A DNA stretch of 64,000 nucleotides from Lycocorax pyrrhopterus obiensis (taxonomy: Eukaryota; Chordata; Aves; Passeriformes; Paradisaeidae). Shown here piece after piece: positions 25,504 through 38,300 of this stretch. The DNA lies in contig JACSVZ010000011.1 in NCBI GenBank assembly GCA_014706295.1, forward strand, positions 2,688,663 through 2,752,662, written 5' to 3'. A program made the position numbers and the translations under genes. Every line of letters starts with the position of its first letter. The stretch's first letter is position 1. The notes below the pieces were generated by a model that searched no databases, was not told where the DNA came from, and saw nothing but the letters and a program-made list of their open reading frames with translations.

Positions 25504-28500
25504 TTGTGTGTTACTCAGCCCAGAAACCTTTAACTTCAGTGGACAGACATGTCCATGACCCACAAGCCCAAGCTATTATTGCATTAACTCAGTTTACTCT
25601 GAATCATTGCTGTAATTTTCGGAAAAAACTCCCATGTTTATCCAAGAAAACCAAAAGGAAAAAAATAGAACTTATATGAAGAGCCAGCCTGTGATATCTG
25701 CATTTGATTTATCCCATTTCTTTTTCCCTTTGGTTTAATTCCATAGCCTTGATCATGGGTAGGCGACTGGTAGGTACAATTGTGAAGATCCCATCCACCC
25801 AAATTCTCTCTGTGCAAAGTGAGAATGATGAATAAGGACTACAACAAAAAAAGGGTTGTGCTGATAAGTAATCTTGCACATATTTCCCTGCAGTTAATTC
25901 CCTTGCCTACAGTTTTAACAAAAAAATTGCTGTTTGTTAAGTTTTGAACAGCAGCTCCATCAGTGGGTGCAATATTTATGCTTCTTGCAACCATGTCCTG
26001 GAATCAATACTGCCACTTCTAAATGCAAAGACTTGTATTGAGAGAGAGATGAGAATGTGAGTACAAAACCCCCAGAACACAGCCCTTGATCTCTTTGGTG
26101 GGTTTTAAAAGGGTTTCAGATTCTCTCTCAAAACATTCACTGAAGTTGGGCCAGAAGAAGTCAAAGTAATTTAGATCCAATCTCTCTTCAAAAATGAAAT
26201 GAGCAGAAGTTTTATTAAAAGGAAATGAAGAGGAAATTGAACTTTCATATTTCATGGTGCAATTGTGATGACAGAAAACAATATTCATCGATAGAAAGTT
26301 TAGAAGATAGTTAGTTATATGTCTACGCTGCTCTGCTGGGGGAGATTTTTCACAGTGGAGGGCAGATAATTTTTAAGAATATAATGGATCTGTAGCAGAA
26401 CTACCTGTTGGATATTCCACAAAAGGTCTGAATACAAGACTTTTTCCATTCTAAAGACCAGGAAGCAGAAACTTTAATTGAAATATGTACTTTATGAGGA
26501 ATTTCAACTGGAGATGCTTATGGGTAATGCAAATTTTACCTGCACAAAAGCTGCATAGTCCTGCAGCTCTCTGACACAGAAAACTAAATCACTTGAACTG
26601 AAATCATGGGGCTGAGGAAGATTGGGAATGTAATGGAAATGCCATCATTCTGCCCAGCAGAACAGCCAGGAAGAGAAGGAGAAAACACTGAGCCAGGCAC
26701 AGGTGTGAATCACAAGTCAGCACAGAGGACAAAGAGGGAGATTTACATTTAGTCCCTAAGGCGATGGCTCCATAGTCCATCTATGGGAGGGAAAGCAATG
26801 GCTTGAGAAGGTGATTCTTGTTCAGCGGCTGCTCCTTATGATTTTTGCACTCACAGTTAAGTCACCTCCCTTTCCACCCCCTCCACAGGAAACTGCTGTG
26901 AACGACCTTTCTTGGACTCTGTGGTGGGTGTTTAGGCACAACGTTTCACAAATGTCCAATAATTTTGATCCCCTCCACTTCAGGCTGCTGAAGCAGTAGT
27001 TAAATGCAGCACATCAAGGTAAGTGATTATTAAAAAGTGGCCTGGGTGACTCAATCTGGGCCTTTTTGAAGCCAACATCTGAAAAGATTGGCATCCTAGA
27101 GGGAAATGTAAGCTACTATTTTTTTCCTCTTACTGCAATGTAGCACAGCCTAAAAATGTTCATCTATGACAGGTAAAAGGAATGAAATTTGATTCTCACA
27201 CTTTCTGCAATGCAAACGTAAAAAAGCTCTCAGCTTAGAAAAAAAAATTAATTAGTTTTAAAGTTTCCCAGTGTGGAAAAAAGTTCAAAGCTAAACCTTT
27301 TCCATAAAATATTGCCTAAGAAAATTAGTCAAAATATTCTTTGATGAGAAAAGAGAGAAATCTATTCTGACTCACACAATTCAATGGAAAATAATGTGCT
27401 TTCCCTAATACACATCTATAACATCATTACAGCTGACAGAGAAAAGGAAGAATCTCTATGTAATCAAGATTTACCATTGCAAACCAATGTTCTTAATGCT
27501 TCCATTTTAAGTGCGTGCCTTGAAATGTTCTTTCTATTTAGCAGAAGAATTTTCAAATACATGAAATACTTTTAATATGCCTGTGTTGAAAAGAAATAAC
27601 CCTCTACTTCAAAGGTGTTCCAGCTCATACAATAAATAGACTGTGGTGCCTGAGAGTTGATGGTGAGTGGTGGCAAGAATGAATTGAATTTTGATTTTTG
27701 TTATAAATATATAGACAAAAATGCCACATGATGTTATTAACCTTCCTCGAGACAACTGTGAGTTAATTACACCTGTAGCCACTATGAACATGTTGGAAAC
27801 ACTGTCTCACTGATTTGTCCATTTAGCAGTTGGGTTTGGATCAGTGGAGGACATCAAGAATCACGTAAAAAAATAACATTAAGGCAAGACTTATAGAGGA
27901 GGCCACACAGGCAGATGGGAGAATGATGGCAGCTGAAAATCACCAGACTGACACCGATTAAAAAAATACAACAAAAAATTAAGTGACAGAGAAATGAACC
28001 CGCAGAAGCAGAAGAGCTTCTAAATTATTTTTAAACTAATGGAAAGAGCAAGAAGAGATTTTCCAGGTCTTTCAAATACAGAAGAACCTTGGGTGCAGCA
28101 TGTTCAGACATTTTCAAAACATCGGGTTGTATGGGTCAGTTGCAGTTTTCCAAGGCATCTGAAAATATTCCAGACTGGAATGGATTTGGACATTCTGTTC
28201 TGTAGCATCACTGTGAACACAGCCAGCTTATTATATTTTTCAGAATTATTTCTCTCCACATGCAAACCTCCTGCTCACAATATGTTTATTTATTACTGAT
28301 GCTCATTATCTTCCCATTGAATCATTGAGAAATATTGTCTTTCTTGGATAGAGGTATAGGAGGGAAGTTAAGGAGATGTAGGAATTGTGACCAGAATGAG
28401 GATGACTGGGTGATAAACATTTGTCCTGTGGTGGTTGGACAGAAAACAAATTCCTGATGATCACATAGACTCTGAAAGGCAGGATTCCTTCCCAAGTCTC

Positions 28501-29809
28501 TTTTGCCCACAAAGATTCCAGAATAATCACGTACATAAGCTCAGAATCAGAAAGAAAAACAAAAAATATGCAATAAACAAAGATTTAATCACTCCCTCCA
28601 TCATGGAGAAAGAGGCCACATTCTAAACTCCCATAATATGAAATTAATTCTGAGCATGAGGAATGTCTCTGACATCTCAGTTGCCGTTTTTCAGTTTGTA
28701 AATTATGAGGTGTTCACTCCTCTCTGGAGACTGAGCTTTTAATCACACAGATGTCCATTATAAATCCTCTGTTTACTTAGGAGTATAATAGGTGAATTCA
28801 CAGCATCTTTGTGCTACAATAAATCTGCAGGCTCAGACAGAATGCTCATGATTACCTTCTAAATTCTTTCAAGGTCATTCTACATGATTTCATGCTACAT
28901 AACATCCTTTCTCAGTCCGTTTCACACTGAGAAAAGATCATGGTAAACATTGATTTTTCCCTGCTGGTATTCCTGAATTCCATCACATCACCCCACCACA
29001 TGCGCACTCTGATACATCATATTTTAGTCATTTGATTCTAAGCTCTTGTGTAGAAACTGAAAATTCAAAAAGCCAAATATGCTAAGAAAAAAAAGAAGCT
29101 CATTTGGTGCAATTATTTGAAGATTAGACTGAAAAAAATGAGAAGAAATGGGTGTTTCTTCCAGGGGGAAAAGCATTACTGGAAGTAGATAAGTGCACAA
29201 AAAGCCATGTTTCAAATTGCTGAGGAATTTAAATGTTAAAACAAACAGCCAAATTTAGATGGAATGTTTGTTTGACATGTTTCTATTAGCAAATGCTCTT
29301 CATGAATTATTCAACATCAAGAAAAGACATGAATGCCTGAAAGAGCACAGAGACCCAGGCTTGCATGTGGTTCCTCCAGCATTCTGGCATGAAAGGAGTG
29401 CAGAAGGTGCTAATAATACTTCTCTCAAGAGAAAGAGATAGGATTCCTGCAAGAAATATTCACAGGCACAGACAAAAATTAGCTGCTTGATTTCTACTGA
29501 ATCTTATTGCCTCAGGTGACTCATTATCTCAATGACTTCCTGTCTATGCAGAGATTTAAGATTAATGGATTAAATTCCCTAAATTCTTGGTGAATTTATT
29601 AGCTAATAAGATACTGCTATTTGCCATTTGATTAAAAATTGTTAGGAGTTCATTTTATCCTTTTATAAAGACCAGAATTATCTTCTTTCTGTGCAAATAT
29701 CCATTTCTGCCTGCCTTGGGAATAACAGGAACAATGCCCCTCCTGATATTCTCCTAATGTGCTACTGCCATTCCTCATTAAAAAAAGGGAACTGTTTGTG
29801 TCATGGAAT
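25504..29809. other. Gene-free AT-rich stretch
   Basis: No gene or repeat is recognised. Open frames are all below 90 codons. A-rich runs occur near 27238-27248 and 27958-27978. Confidence 0.5.
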
Positions 29810-30167
29810 TAGAGAATCACAGAGATGGATATTCTCACCTCATATGCTGAGTAGAAAGGGTCTCACAAGGATCATTGATCCAGCCCCTGTCCCTGCACAG
29901 ACCCCCCACCAATCCCACCCAGGACATCCCTGGGAGCGCTGTCCAAACGCTCCTGGAGCTCTGGCAGCCTCGGGGCCGTGCCCATTCCCTGGGGAGCCCC
30001 TCCAGACCTTTCCCCAGCCCTGGCTCCCTCCTTTGGACACTCTCCAGCAGCTTGGTATCTTTTTTACCTGGTGGTGCCCAGAGCTGCCCCAGCACTGGAG
30101 CCGAGGCTGCCCCAGCCCAGTGCAGAGCGGGACAATCTCTCCCTGTCCTGGCCAGCACTGCCGGGGC

Positions 30168-30361
30168 TGATCCCCCAGGACAGGGATGTCCCTCCTGGCT
30201 CCAGGGCACTCCTGGGCCTGATCCCCAGGACAGGGATGTCCCTCCTGGCTCCAGAGCACTCCTGGGCCTGATCCCCAGGACAGGGATGTCCCTCCTGGCT
30301 CCAGAGCACTCCTGGGCCTGATCCCCAGGACAGGGATGTCCCTCCTGGCTCCAGGGCACTG
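30168..30361. repeat. 50-bp tandem array, about four copies, inside a CR1
   Basis: The motif CAGGGATGTC recurs at 30181, 30231, 30281 and 30331, an exact 50-base period. Units are nearly identical and differ mainly at CCAGGGC versus CCAGAGC. The array lies inside the CR1 copy and begins, in the element's own direction, directly after the sequence coding for the SQQC motif of ORF2. It therefore arose by expansion of CR1 coding sequence. Confidence 0.95.
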
Positions 30362-30620
30362 CTGACTCAGACCCAATTGGACATCCACCAGGAGCCACAG
30401 GTCCCTTCCTGAGGCTGCTCCCCATCCTCTCATTCCCGGTCTGTCCGTACATCCAGGGTGCTCCATCCCAGGTGCAGCATCTGCCACTTTCCCTTGTTGA
30501 ACTTCACACCATTGGTGATTCAGAGCCCTCTCATTTGTCATGGTCTCTCTGCAGGGCCTCCCCGCCTTCCAGTCAACAACTCCTCCCAACCGAGTATCAT
30601 CTGCAAACTCACTCAATATT
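30362..30620 (-). pseudogene. CR1 ORF2 remnant, reverse transcriptase motif C onward
   Basis: Read on the minus strand, the frame from 30616 begins with residues SEFADDTRLGG. This holds the FADD form of the catalytic YxDD box of LINE reverse transcriptases, a site that binds the two metal ions of DNA synthesis. Further on, KFNKGK and LHLG, two conserved CR1 ORF2 stretches, appear in a different frame (about 30490-30530), so at least one frameshift lies between them. The first frame resumes with DLWLLVDVQLGLSQQC before the tandem array. The methionine at 30616 is not a real start, because the upstream domain is missing. The combination of truncation and frame change makes this a dead coding fragment. 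Confidence 0.8.
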
Positions 30621-30625
30621 CCTTC

Positions 30626-31897
30626 AAGTTGTAAAAATGGTTTGGTGAAAATGAAATGTTTTCACTTTCCATGGGACTGCCTTAGGAATGGGGTTTTACT
30701 CCTGGTGTTGTACTACTCACACACTGTTTTTTACTCACTTCCTGCCATACCCAAGCAAAACCTATACCAGACCTGTTTGTGGAACATCTCTCTGTGTGAG
30801 GGAAGACACTTTTCTTCTCACCACCCCAAGAAATCAATCCTTCCACAGGGTATTTCTCAGCTTTGATGACAAGTTTAGGAACTCTTGGAGCTGGCACTTG
30901 CTTGTAGATCATTGTGTATAGTAGCAACCAACAGATTTAGCTAAACCCTTTTTAGAACCCATTTACGCTTTCAGGCTCCACGGTCTCTCATGGCATTAAA
31001 TTAAACTTAACAACATGCTGTGGAAAACATAGTTCCTTTTATCTGCTTGAGACCAGGAGATGTATTTGGGATAGTCTATAGCTTTTCTTCTGTAATTTAA
31101 GGACAGATTATCAATAGCTTTCAAATGTATCAGAAAAGCAGTATTTTAACTAAATGAAGGACAGAATTCAAGTCTTTGGTGATGAACAAACAGCAATTCC
31201 AGCACCCCAGAGTAAACATTTAACTCCATAACTTGCATTTTCTCCCCTTCAGCACAGGGGTGTGCTCAGGATAAAAAGTGATGCATTTTCTATTGATTTC
31301 CACAGCAAAAAAATTCTTTTCTAAAGAGTTCTAAGTTGAAGACAGCACCCCAGAGCAGACAGCTGTGGGCCTTGGATACACAATGACAGTATGGAATGGC
31401 GACTCTGCCAGCCACTAAAATCCAGCTGAGCCTATCAGCTTCAGAGGGGCTCCAGGTGCTGGTGACAACAGCACCCAGTGGGTGACACCTTCAAAGGGTA
31501 CTGGAGAGTTCCAGTGCAACACCACGAATTTGACTGCAGCCACCCCAGCTGATTCGTATCTTCTCCGGCCTGGATCACCCAGAACCTTCCACATTAGTCA
31601 CACTACTCCAATAATAATAAAGAAAAGCTTTTGAAGAAGAAATTATTTAGGTCTGAAGCATCTTCTCAAGCGGATTGTTTTTCACATTTTAAAGTGGATC
31701 AAAGAAACACCAGCAGAGGTTGATAGAGGGGAAATTTATATTCTCAGGATGATGGGGGAAGTCCAACCATTGCCCAGTTTATTATCTGGATACATCAATC
31801 ACCCATTTTTAAAAACATGAATATTTGAGCTAAAACTATGACTGAAAAAAGCAGGACCATCCAAACGGGACAAGGTAAAAGAATCCCTGTTTATTTA
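30626..31897. other. Unannotated DNA
   Basis: I recognise nothing. 31370-31620 is somewhat GC-richer and ends in AATAATAATAAAG, which might be an old LTR, but no ends can be defined. Confidence 0.4.
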
Positions 31898-32312
31898 GAC
31901 TCATAGAATCATGGAATGGCTTGGGTTGGACGGGACATTAAAGCCCATCCAGTGCCACCCCTGCCATGGGCAGGGACACCTTCCACTGTCCCAGGCTGCT
32001 CCAAGCCCCAATGGCCAACCTGGCCTTGGGCACTGCCAGGGATCCAGGGGCAGCCACAGCTGCTCTGGGCACCCTGTGCCAGGGCCTGCCCACCCTCCCA
32101 GGGAACAATTCCTGCCCAAAATCCCATCCAGCCCTGCCCCCTTTCAGTTTGAACCCATTCCCCCTTGTCTTGTCACTCCAGTTCCTGAGGAATTGTCCCT
32201 CTCCAGCTTCCCTGTAGCCCCTTCTGATACTGGAAAGCTGCCATCAGGTCTCCACTCGACCTTCTTTTCCCCAGGCTGAACAGCCTCAATGTTCTCAGCC
32301 TGTCAAAAACTG
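31898..32312 (-). mobile_element. CR1 LINE 3' fragment (group A)
   Basis: On the plus strand it opens CATAGAATCATGGAATGGCT, a tail with one and a half ATTCTATGAT-type units. It then follows the group A block almost base for base with the copy at 5172. Past about 32140 it switches to TTTCAGTTTGAACCCATTCC, a different distal region from the 1361 and 5172 copies. It ends with CAGGCTGAACAGCCTCAATG near 32300. It is 5'-truncated. Confidence 0.92.
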
Positions 32313-35300
32313 TTTTGGAAATCAAGAGTGGTTTCAATCTGGTAACTGAACCATTATGGTCTTTACTGGGACTATTTCTTGGAGTCCTGCCTGGGTTAAA
32401 GCATTTGCAGGACCAGCATACTCACTGAGTGATCAAAGATCCCAGCTGATGACAAACACTACCCCTGAATGTGTAGAGTATAAAGGATGGAATTTATAGG
32501 TATTCCTTTGGCATTTTTTGTTGTCCTTGGGTTTGGTCCTGGAAGGGAGGGATGCTTTGCAAGGGCAGCAATCAGATTATCTTTTCTGAACCCTGTCAGC
32601 TTCCTTGAGCTGGAATTATGGCAGAGATTTCTGCTCCTGTAGAAAATGAAGAGATGCATAATAAATGTACAGAGAAATCTATACTGAGTATATTATTAAT
32701 CTACATTCCAAGTCAATTTTAGAAATACACTCCTACTGTGGCAGAGACCCATTCCACATCCTACACTGAAATTCAGTGTTGGAATAGGTACATTTTGAGG
32801 TAGAGTGCTGAACACACAAACAAACAGACACCACCATTCCTCTTAGAGCAGGAGCTTTCAGTCCTCATCCCATCAAATCTCCCACTGCAGTCAATTGTCT
32901 TAATCTGATTTATACCTTGGCACGAAAACTACAGCACACAGAGCCCACCAAATAGCCCAGATTCTGCCCTGAAAAAAGACAGTTTTGTGAGAGATCTGTC
33001 TGGAGCAACTGAAACCACTGATGAAGGAATTTGTGCTGTAGGTCCTGTGTTATCACACAGGCACATCCCCAGCATTGGGAAGAGAGACAAGGAGGGTTAA
33101 ACCCAATTACTCCCTCACAAGAAAGATTTATGAAGCAGAAGTGCTGCAAACTGTGGATGAGAGACCCCACATGGCAGTGGGAAACAATTTCCTCCCATCC
33201 ACAAGCTGAAAAGGATCCTGCTCGAGCTGCAGGGCAAAGAGTGAGACAATTACTGCTGAAAAGTGGAATTCAACCACTGCTGAGAGTTACAGCTGGAGCA
33301 GCAGGTCCTGGGATCCTTTGAAAGGAGGCTGGGAAGAGAAAACACAACAGATAAGGAGGGAGAGGCGTTCACTGATACATCAATTCTCGTACTGCTGCTA
33401 TGTGATTTTCTCCCCAGTTTTGAAAAGTGCTTCCTGGAGGTGAACGGTTCAGAGTCTCAAATTTTATGCACTGGAGGGCAAACCAGGAGGCCTCGTGAGG
33501 CTGTAAAGGTGGGGGATGCAAAATTAAACCCTGTCCTAACAACTTTAGCTCAGTTAAACCTTTCATAATAATATGGAGCTCTGAAAGTTTTAAGGGCTAA
33601 AAAAAAAATTGAATGGTTCCCAGGAGGATAAATTCAACGAATAGAAAGTAATAAGATCACCAGCCCCAGGGAAATTCAGCAAGTTTCCTGCATTCAGAGA
33701 CTGAACAGGTCCCTTTACAGAGCACACAAAGAATAGGATGTAATTTTCTAAACCTACAGTGAAATTCAAAGTGAAAACTCAACAACATTAAAAATCATGA
33801 AGCAGTTCCTGGTAAGGAACTTCATACCTTGCAAAGAAGCAGATGCAACTCTAAATGACTTTGGGAAGGCAAGTGAAAATGTTCTTCTGAAGGCCATCCT
33901 TAGCCATGAACAGATGTAACACCCCCACATCCCCTGGTGGTTTCTGCCAAATGTCTGCAAGACAAGCGATTCAAACCATTTCCAGACAACTCTGGTGACG
34001 TACGAGTGCTTGCAGAAAATACATCAACCCCTTGAGCAATTATTTCACTTCAGTGCAGTCTCTGTTCCAGTCTCCCACCAAGGCTGGTCTCCCAAGTGCT
34101 TACCCAAATACACTCCACCATTTGGAACATTTATTTCTCTCAGTTATCTCTTGCTTTGAAGCTCAATATCTGTGGCTTTCCTTCTGCAGAGCCCAGTTCA
34201 AAGAGCAGACCCCAGCGATTCTGTGACAACAGAACAATGAGCACTATTAGTAACAAATCTTTGCTTCCCCTCCAGCCCATATTCCTGGCATCAGCACGAG
34301 CAACACGTCTGGTGTAACTACAGCTGCCCAAGGAAGCAGCTGTGGCCAGTTATCAATATTATCATTTCTGAAACAGTTTTGCTGTGATACAGTGAAGGGT
34401 TTTCTGTGACTTACCACATTTTTTTCTAATTTCCAAAGGAAGAAAGGTGCAAGAAAAGAAATTTTATCTCTATTGGTGCTTCAAACAGCATGAAGTGTGA
34501 GGATATTGAAGTCAGGCAACAAGATAGAGCACTGAAATGTGCAGCTGTAAAATTCAGCTCCACTTGATGGTCTGACTTTACAGCAATGCCCGGGTTTGTG
34601 GTGCTGCAGTGCAGCTGTAGAACCCGTTTGGATCCTTGCTTATTTTATTTCTCAGAGTTAAAAGAATTGTAACCTTATATAAATGACACCTCTTTGGCTC
34701 TTAAATCACTCGGCTGTCTATAATGGCTGTAATAAATGTTTCCTATTCCGCTGCTACAAAAATGGCCTGGGCAGTTTGAGCCATTTGGCTGTGGCACTCA
34801 CTGGCCCGTGATTCATGGCACACTTGTTATTTATTTGCAGAGCCTACAAGGCAAATGTGCTAGATGAGAATAGTTCTTTAATGTAAAGCATCAAATTATA
34901 AGCTCACCCTCAGGATTTGACTGCCAATAGTAGTAAATGGATGCCCAAGATAACACAGGAACTATTTAAAAATAAGCTGTTTGATATTAAACTTTTTTAT
35001 TTTACAGCAGATTTCTAACCCTGGCCCCCTTCTTTCAGTGCTTTAGTCCATACCCTTCCCACGCAGGTTTGCATGGATGCTGGGAACAACACTCACCCTA
35101 CTGTACAGATATATGTCAGACCATATTCTTTCATATTTTTGGGTTTTTTTGTAATTTCAGGGCTTCTAGCTGAGGTGTTCCAGTGGCTCCTGTTAATTCA
35201 ACATTTATAATTGTTACAATTTTAGAAGATCTCACCCAGAGGGTAGCACTGCTACCTTTCTGTAGTGCATGGAGTGCAGCTGAGGCACAAGAAGGGTAAA

Positions 35301-38300
35301 GTTCCAATTTTCAGACTGCCTTGCTCATCCTCTAGTTCAAGGGCTACACCAGCTTTGGAATATTTTTCCTGAGGACTGACAGATGTTTGCAGATTGTTCA
35401 GGAGCATCCCCTGAACTACAAGACCTCCCATCCCACTTAATAATGTTCTGCTCCACCCAAATTATCCCAGAGCCAAGACCTGACCCGAGGGTTCCCAGCT
35501 CATGAATCACTGCAAAAGCAGCACATCCATTCCCATCTTATAAAGAGCCCAAATAATTTGCCATCAGTGTGGTTTTTGTACAATTTAAGTAGGAAAAATC
35601 CAGTTTGTCAAGTTATTCAGGCAAATCAGAATCCAGTATTGTAGAAAGACGTGCTGTAATTAAACTAACAAACAGAAAACCCCAGACAATTTCAATTCTG
35701 TAAGCCAACATTTCAAATCCTTATGGGACACCATAAATCCAAGGCTTTTCTTTACTGCTCAGGTTAGAAGGAAATTGTTAAAATAAACAGTTCAAATGTT
35801 AATAAGATTATTCAATAGACCAAGTATATTCTCAGCACCACAAAACTCCTCACTTTTTTTTCAAAATCACTTTTCAAGCTACAGCATTTTAAAAACCCCC
35901 AACAAACAAAAACCCCAGCACCTCAAGACATGCAAGTGATCAATATATTTTAATAATTCCATCCATTATCTTACTCATTTGTTAAAAAACCCCACAGTAG
36001 AGACATTGCACAGCAGCATGTTTATAAACTCAGTCATCTGCTCTTGTTATCACCTAACATTTAGCACCAGACAGGGCTCAAGCCTTCCAGGTGTGATTCT
36101 GAAGCAATATATGTATGTCAACAGGAAACCTGAAACATCAACACAATGCCATTATCTTCCAAAGCCTGTCAGCTGCACAAGATAAATAGGATTTTTTTTT
36201 CCTAGCAAAGAGCTGCAACAAAAATGTAAAAGTTTTCAAGTTTCTGTTGAGAATGAAATTACTGCAGAAATTTCAATTCTTTCAGTTTGTTCTATATTTG
36301 AAGTAAATGTGCTGAATGTGGAAACAAGCCTGGTTTTGAGACATGGCTGTGTTGGTGAAGTTTTCTACTGTCAGCTGGATGTCTGATGACACCTGGAAAT
36401 AAAGCCAAAATCTGACTAGCTAAGGAAAAAAAAACCAAACCCCCAACTATTGCAGACTTCTCCCCCCAAAAGACTCATTTTTGTGATCAGTTCTAGTAAT
36501 TCAGTGAGCTGTAGCAACCTGAGAAAGATTTGAAGGAAAGTGACAATTTTTTGCAAGGCCAAGTTTTAAAATTCCCTGGAAGAGGAGCACCATGGACTCC
36601 AATCCTTGAGAAATTTTTACTTGTTCTAGTGAAAGATCAGGCAACAGAGATAAATGGAGGCAAACGCAGAATTTGTTCTGCTTGAGGACTGAAAGGAAAT
36701 CTCAATATCTAAATTTAACCACACCAACTTGTTCCTAGGCCTCTTGTCCCAGGTGTAGGGATAAAGCACGGGATGCTCCGCAGGGATGCACCAGGGCAGG
36801 GTATGCCACGCTCTGGGGTTTGGGGAGCAGGAGGTGGAGGCGCTCAGGAATAATCCCAGAACCACAAACAGATGAGGAAATGAGAAATATTGGGAGTCCT
36901 GGCCGTGACACAAATGTGGCCAAAGACAGAGCACTGCACTCCCTGCTGGCAGGGACAGGGAGAGGATGGCACTGCAGGCCATAAAGCAGGAAAACCCCAA
37001 AGCACAGAGGATGGAGAGGGAGCAGTGCTCCGGGAACTCCTGCACTGCCACAGTGAAAGAGCTAAAGGGCAGCAGGGCTTGCCTTGCTGGGGCTTCGCTG
37101 CTCTTACAGATGAACTCACCCTGAGCTTGGGGGTGAATTTCCCAGCTGAACCCTAAATAAATTGTTGTTTGCCAGCTATTAGAGAGCACAGTTAAATGGA
37201 AGAAAATACCAGCACAGCAACCAAAAGCAAACTCCAATATTTACCACAGAGAAGTTGTTAAAGCTGTCATTGCAGTCATCTCAGGCCAGCAGCAGTTTGG
37301 AAAACAATCCCCTTGGAGGATGGGCTGGAGGAATACAGAGCTCATGGACATTCCCCACAGGAAGTTCTCAGGTATATAAAATTCCAAATACTAACTAAAA
37401 CCCAGCCACTATTCCAAGAAGAGTTCCTGAACTTTGATCAATAGTTTTTGGGGTTTTTTTATACTTGTTCAAAATGTATAGAAAATGTTGATTCCTTTGT
37501 TTCTAATTATAGAAAATTGAATCCTATTGTTTTAGCTTGTCAGGACACAAAAGACAGGAAAAAACCCGTTGTTTCGAGTACTTTACCTCCCTATTTATTT
37601 TCAGAATGGATGGAAAGGTGTTGATAATATTCAGATAGCTTAGGGTAAGATTAGGTTAAATCTGAATCATGGTTTGATTTCAACAGCACAATAATTCCTC
37701 CAGCAGTTCCCAAACAGATACTTCAAAATTACCACTCCCTGGTAATCACATTACTGAAATCCATATCTAATAACATTTCAGCTGCAAATAATGGAGAAAT
37801 GAAGTTGGAAAGCAGTTGATCTTGTAATACAGGCTCCAAATTGAATGCTGGAAACCTTGTGGGAGGTCGGGTATTCTGGCCAAACTCTGCCAAACTCTGC
37901 CAACTTCTCTCTTTGCAAATCAAGTGTGAAACAATCTTAGATTTAGGGTCCCAGCCAGAGTTAAATGTAAGGATGAAATTCTAATACATGTGGTTTATAA
38001 GTCTTCTATGTACTTGTGTGTTGCTTCTTTAAATTTCAAGGGTGTCAGTGTGGCTGAGGACACAGAGTGGAGATCCTGCTGCTGTGCTCTCCATCACACA
38101 AGCCTGTCCATTTTGCTTTTCCAGCAGTGTGAAACCAAGTAAATATTTCTCACCGTGAGCAAACCGATGTGAAGTGCACTTAAAACTAATTTTTAAATTG
38201 CACTTCATGGAGACCCCAGCTTTGAGTTCTGCAACAGACTTTGCACAGAAAATCTCTCCAATAACAGGCAAATTCACTCAATGATGTGCCTTGTTTAATT

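Larger units (their letters stand above)
29810..30625 (-). mobile_element. CR1 LINE with 3' region and part of ORF2 (group C)
   Basis: The 3' end lies at the low coordinate (AGAATCACAGAGATGG), followed by CACAAGGATCATTGATCCAG and the group C segment also found at 17708. A tandem array follows (30168-30361), then the C-terminal part of ORF2 up to about 30620. At some 815 bp it is one of the two longest copies in the window. It is 5'-truncated within the reverse transcriptase domain, so it cannot move on its own. A 258-codon minus-strand frame runs through much of it. Confidence 0.9.
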
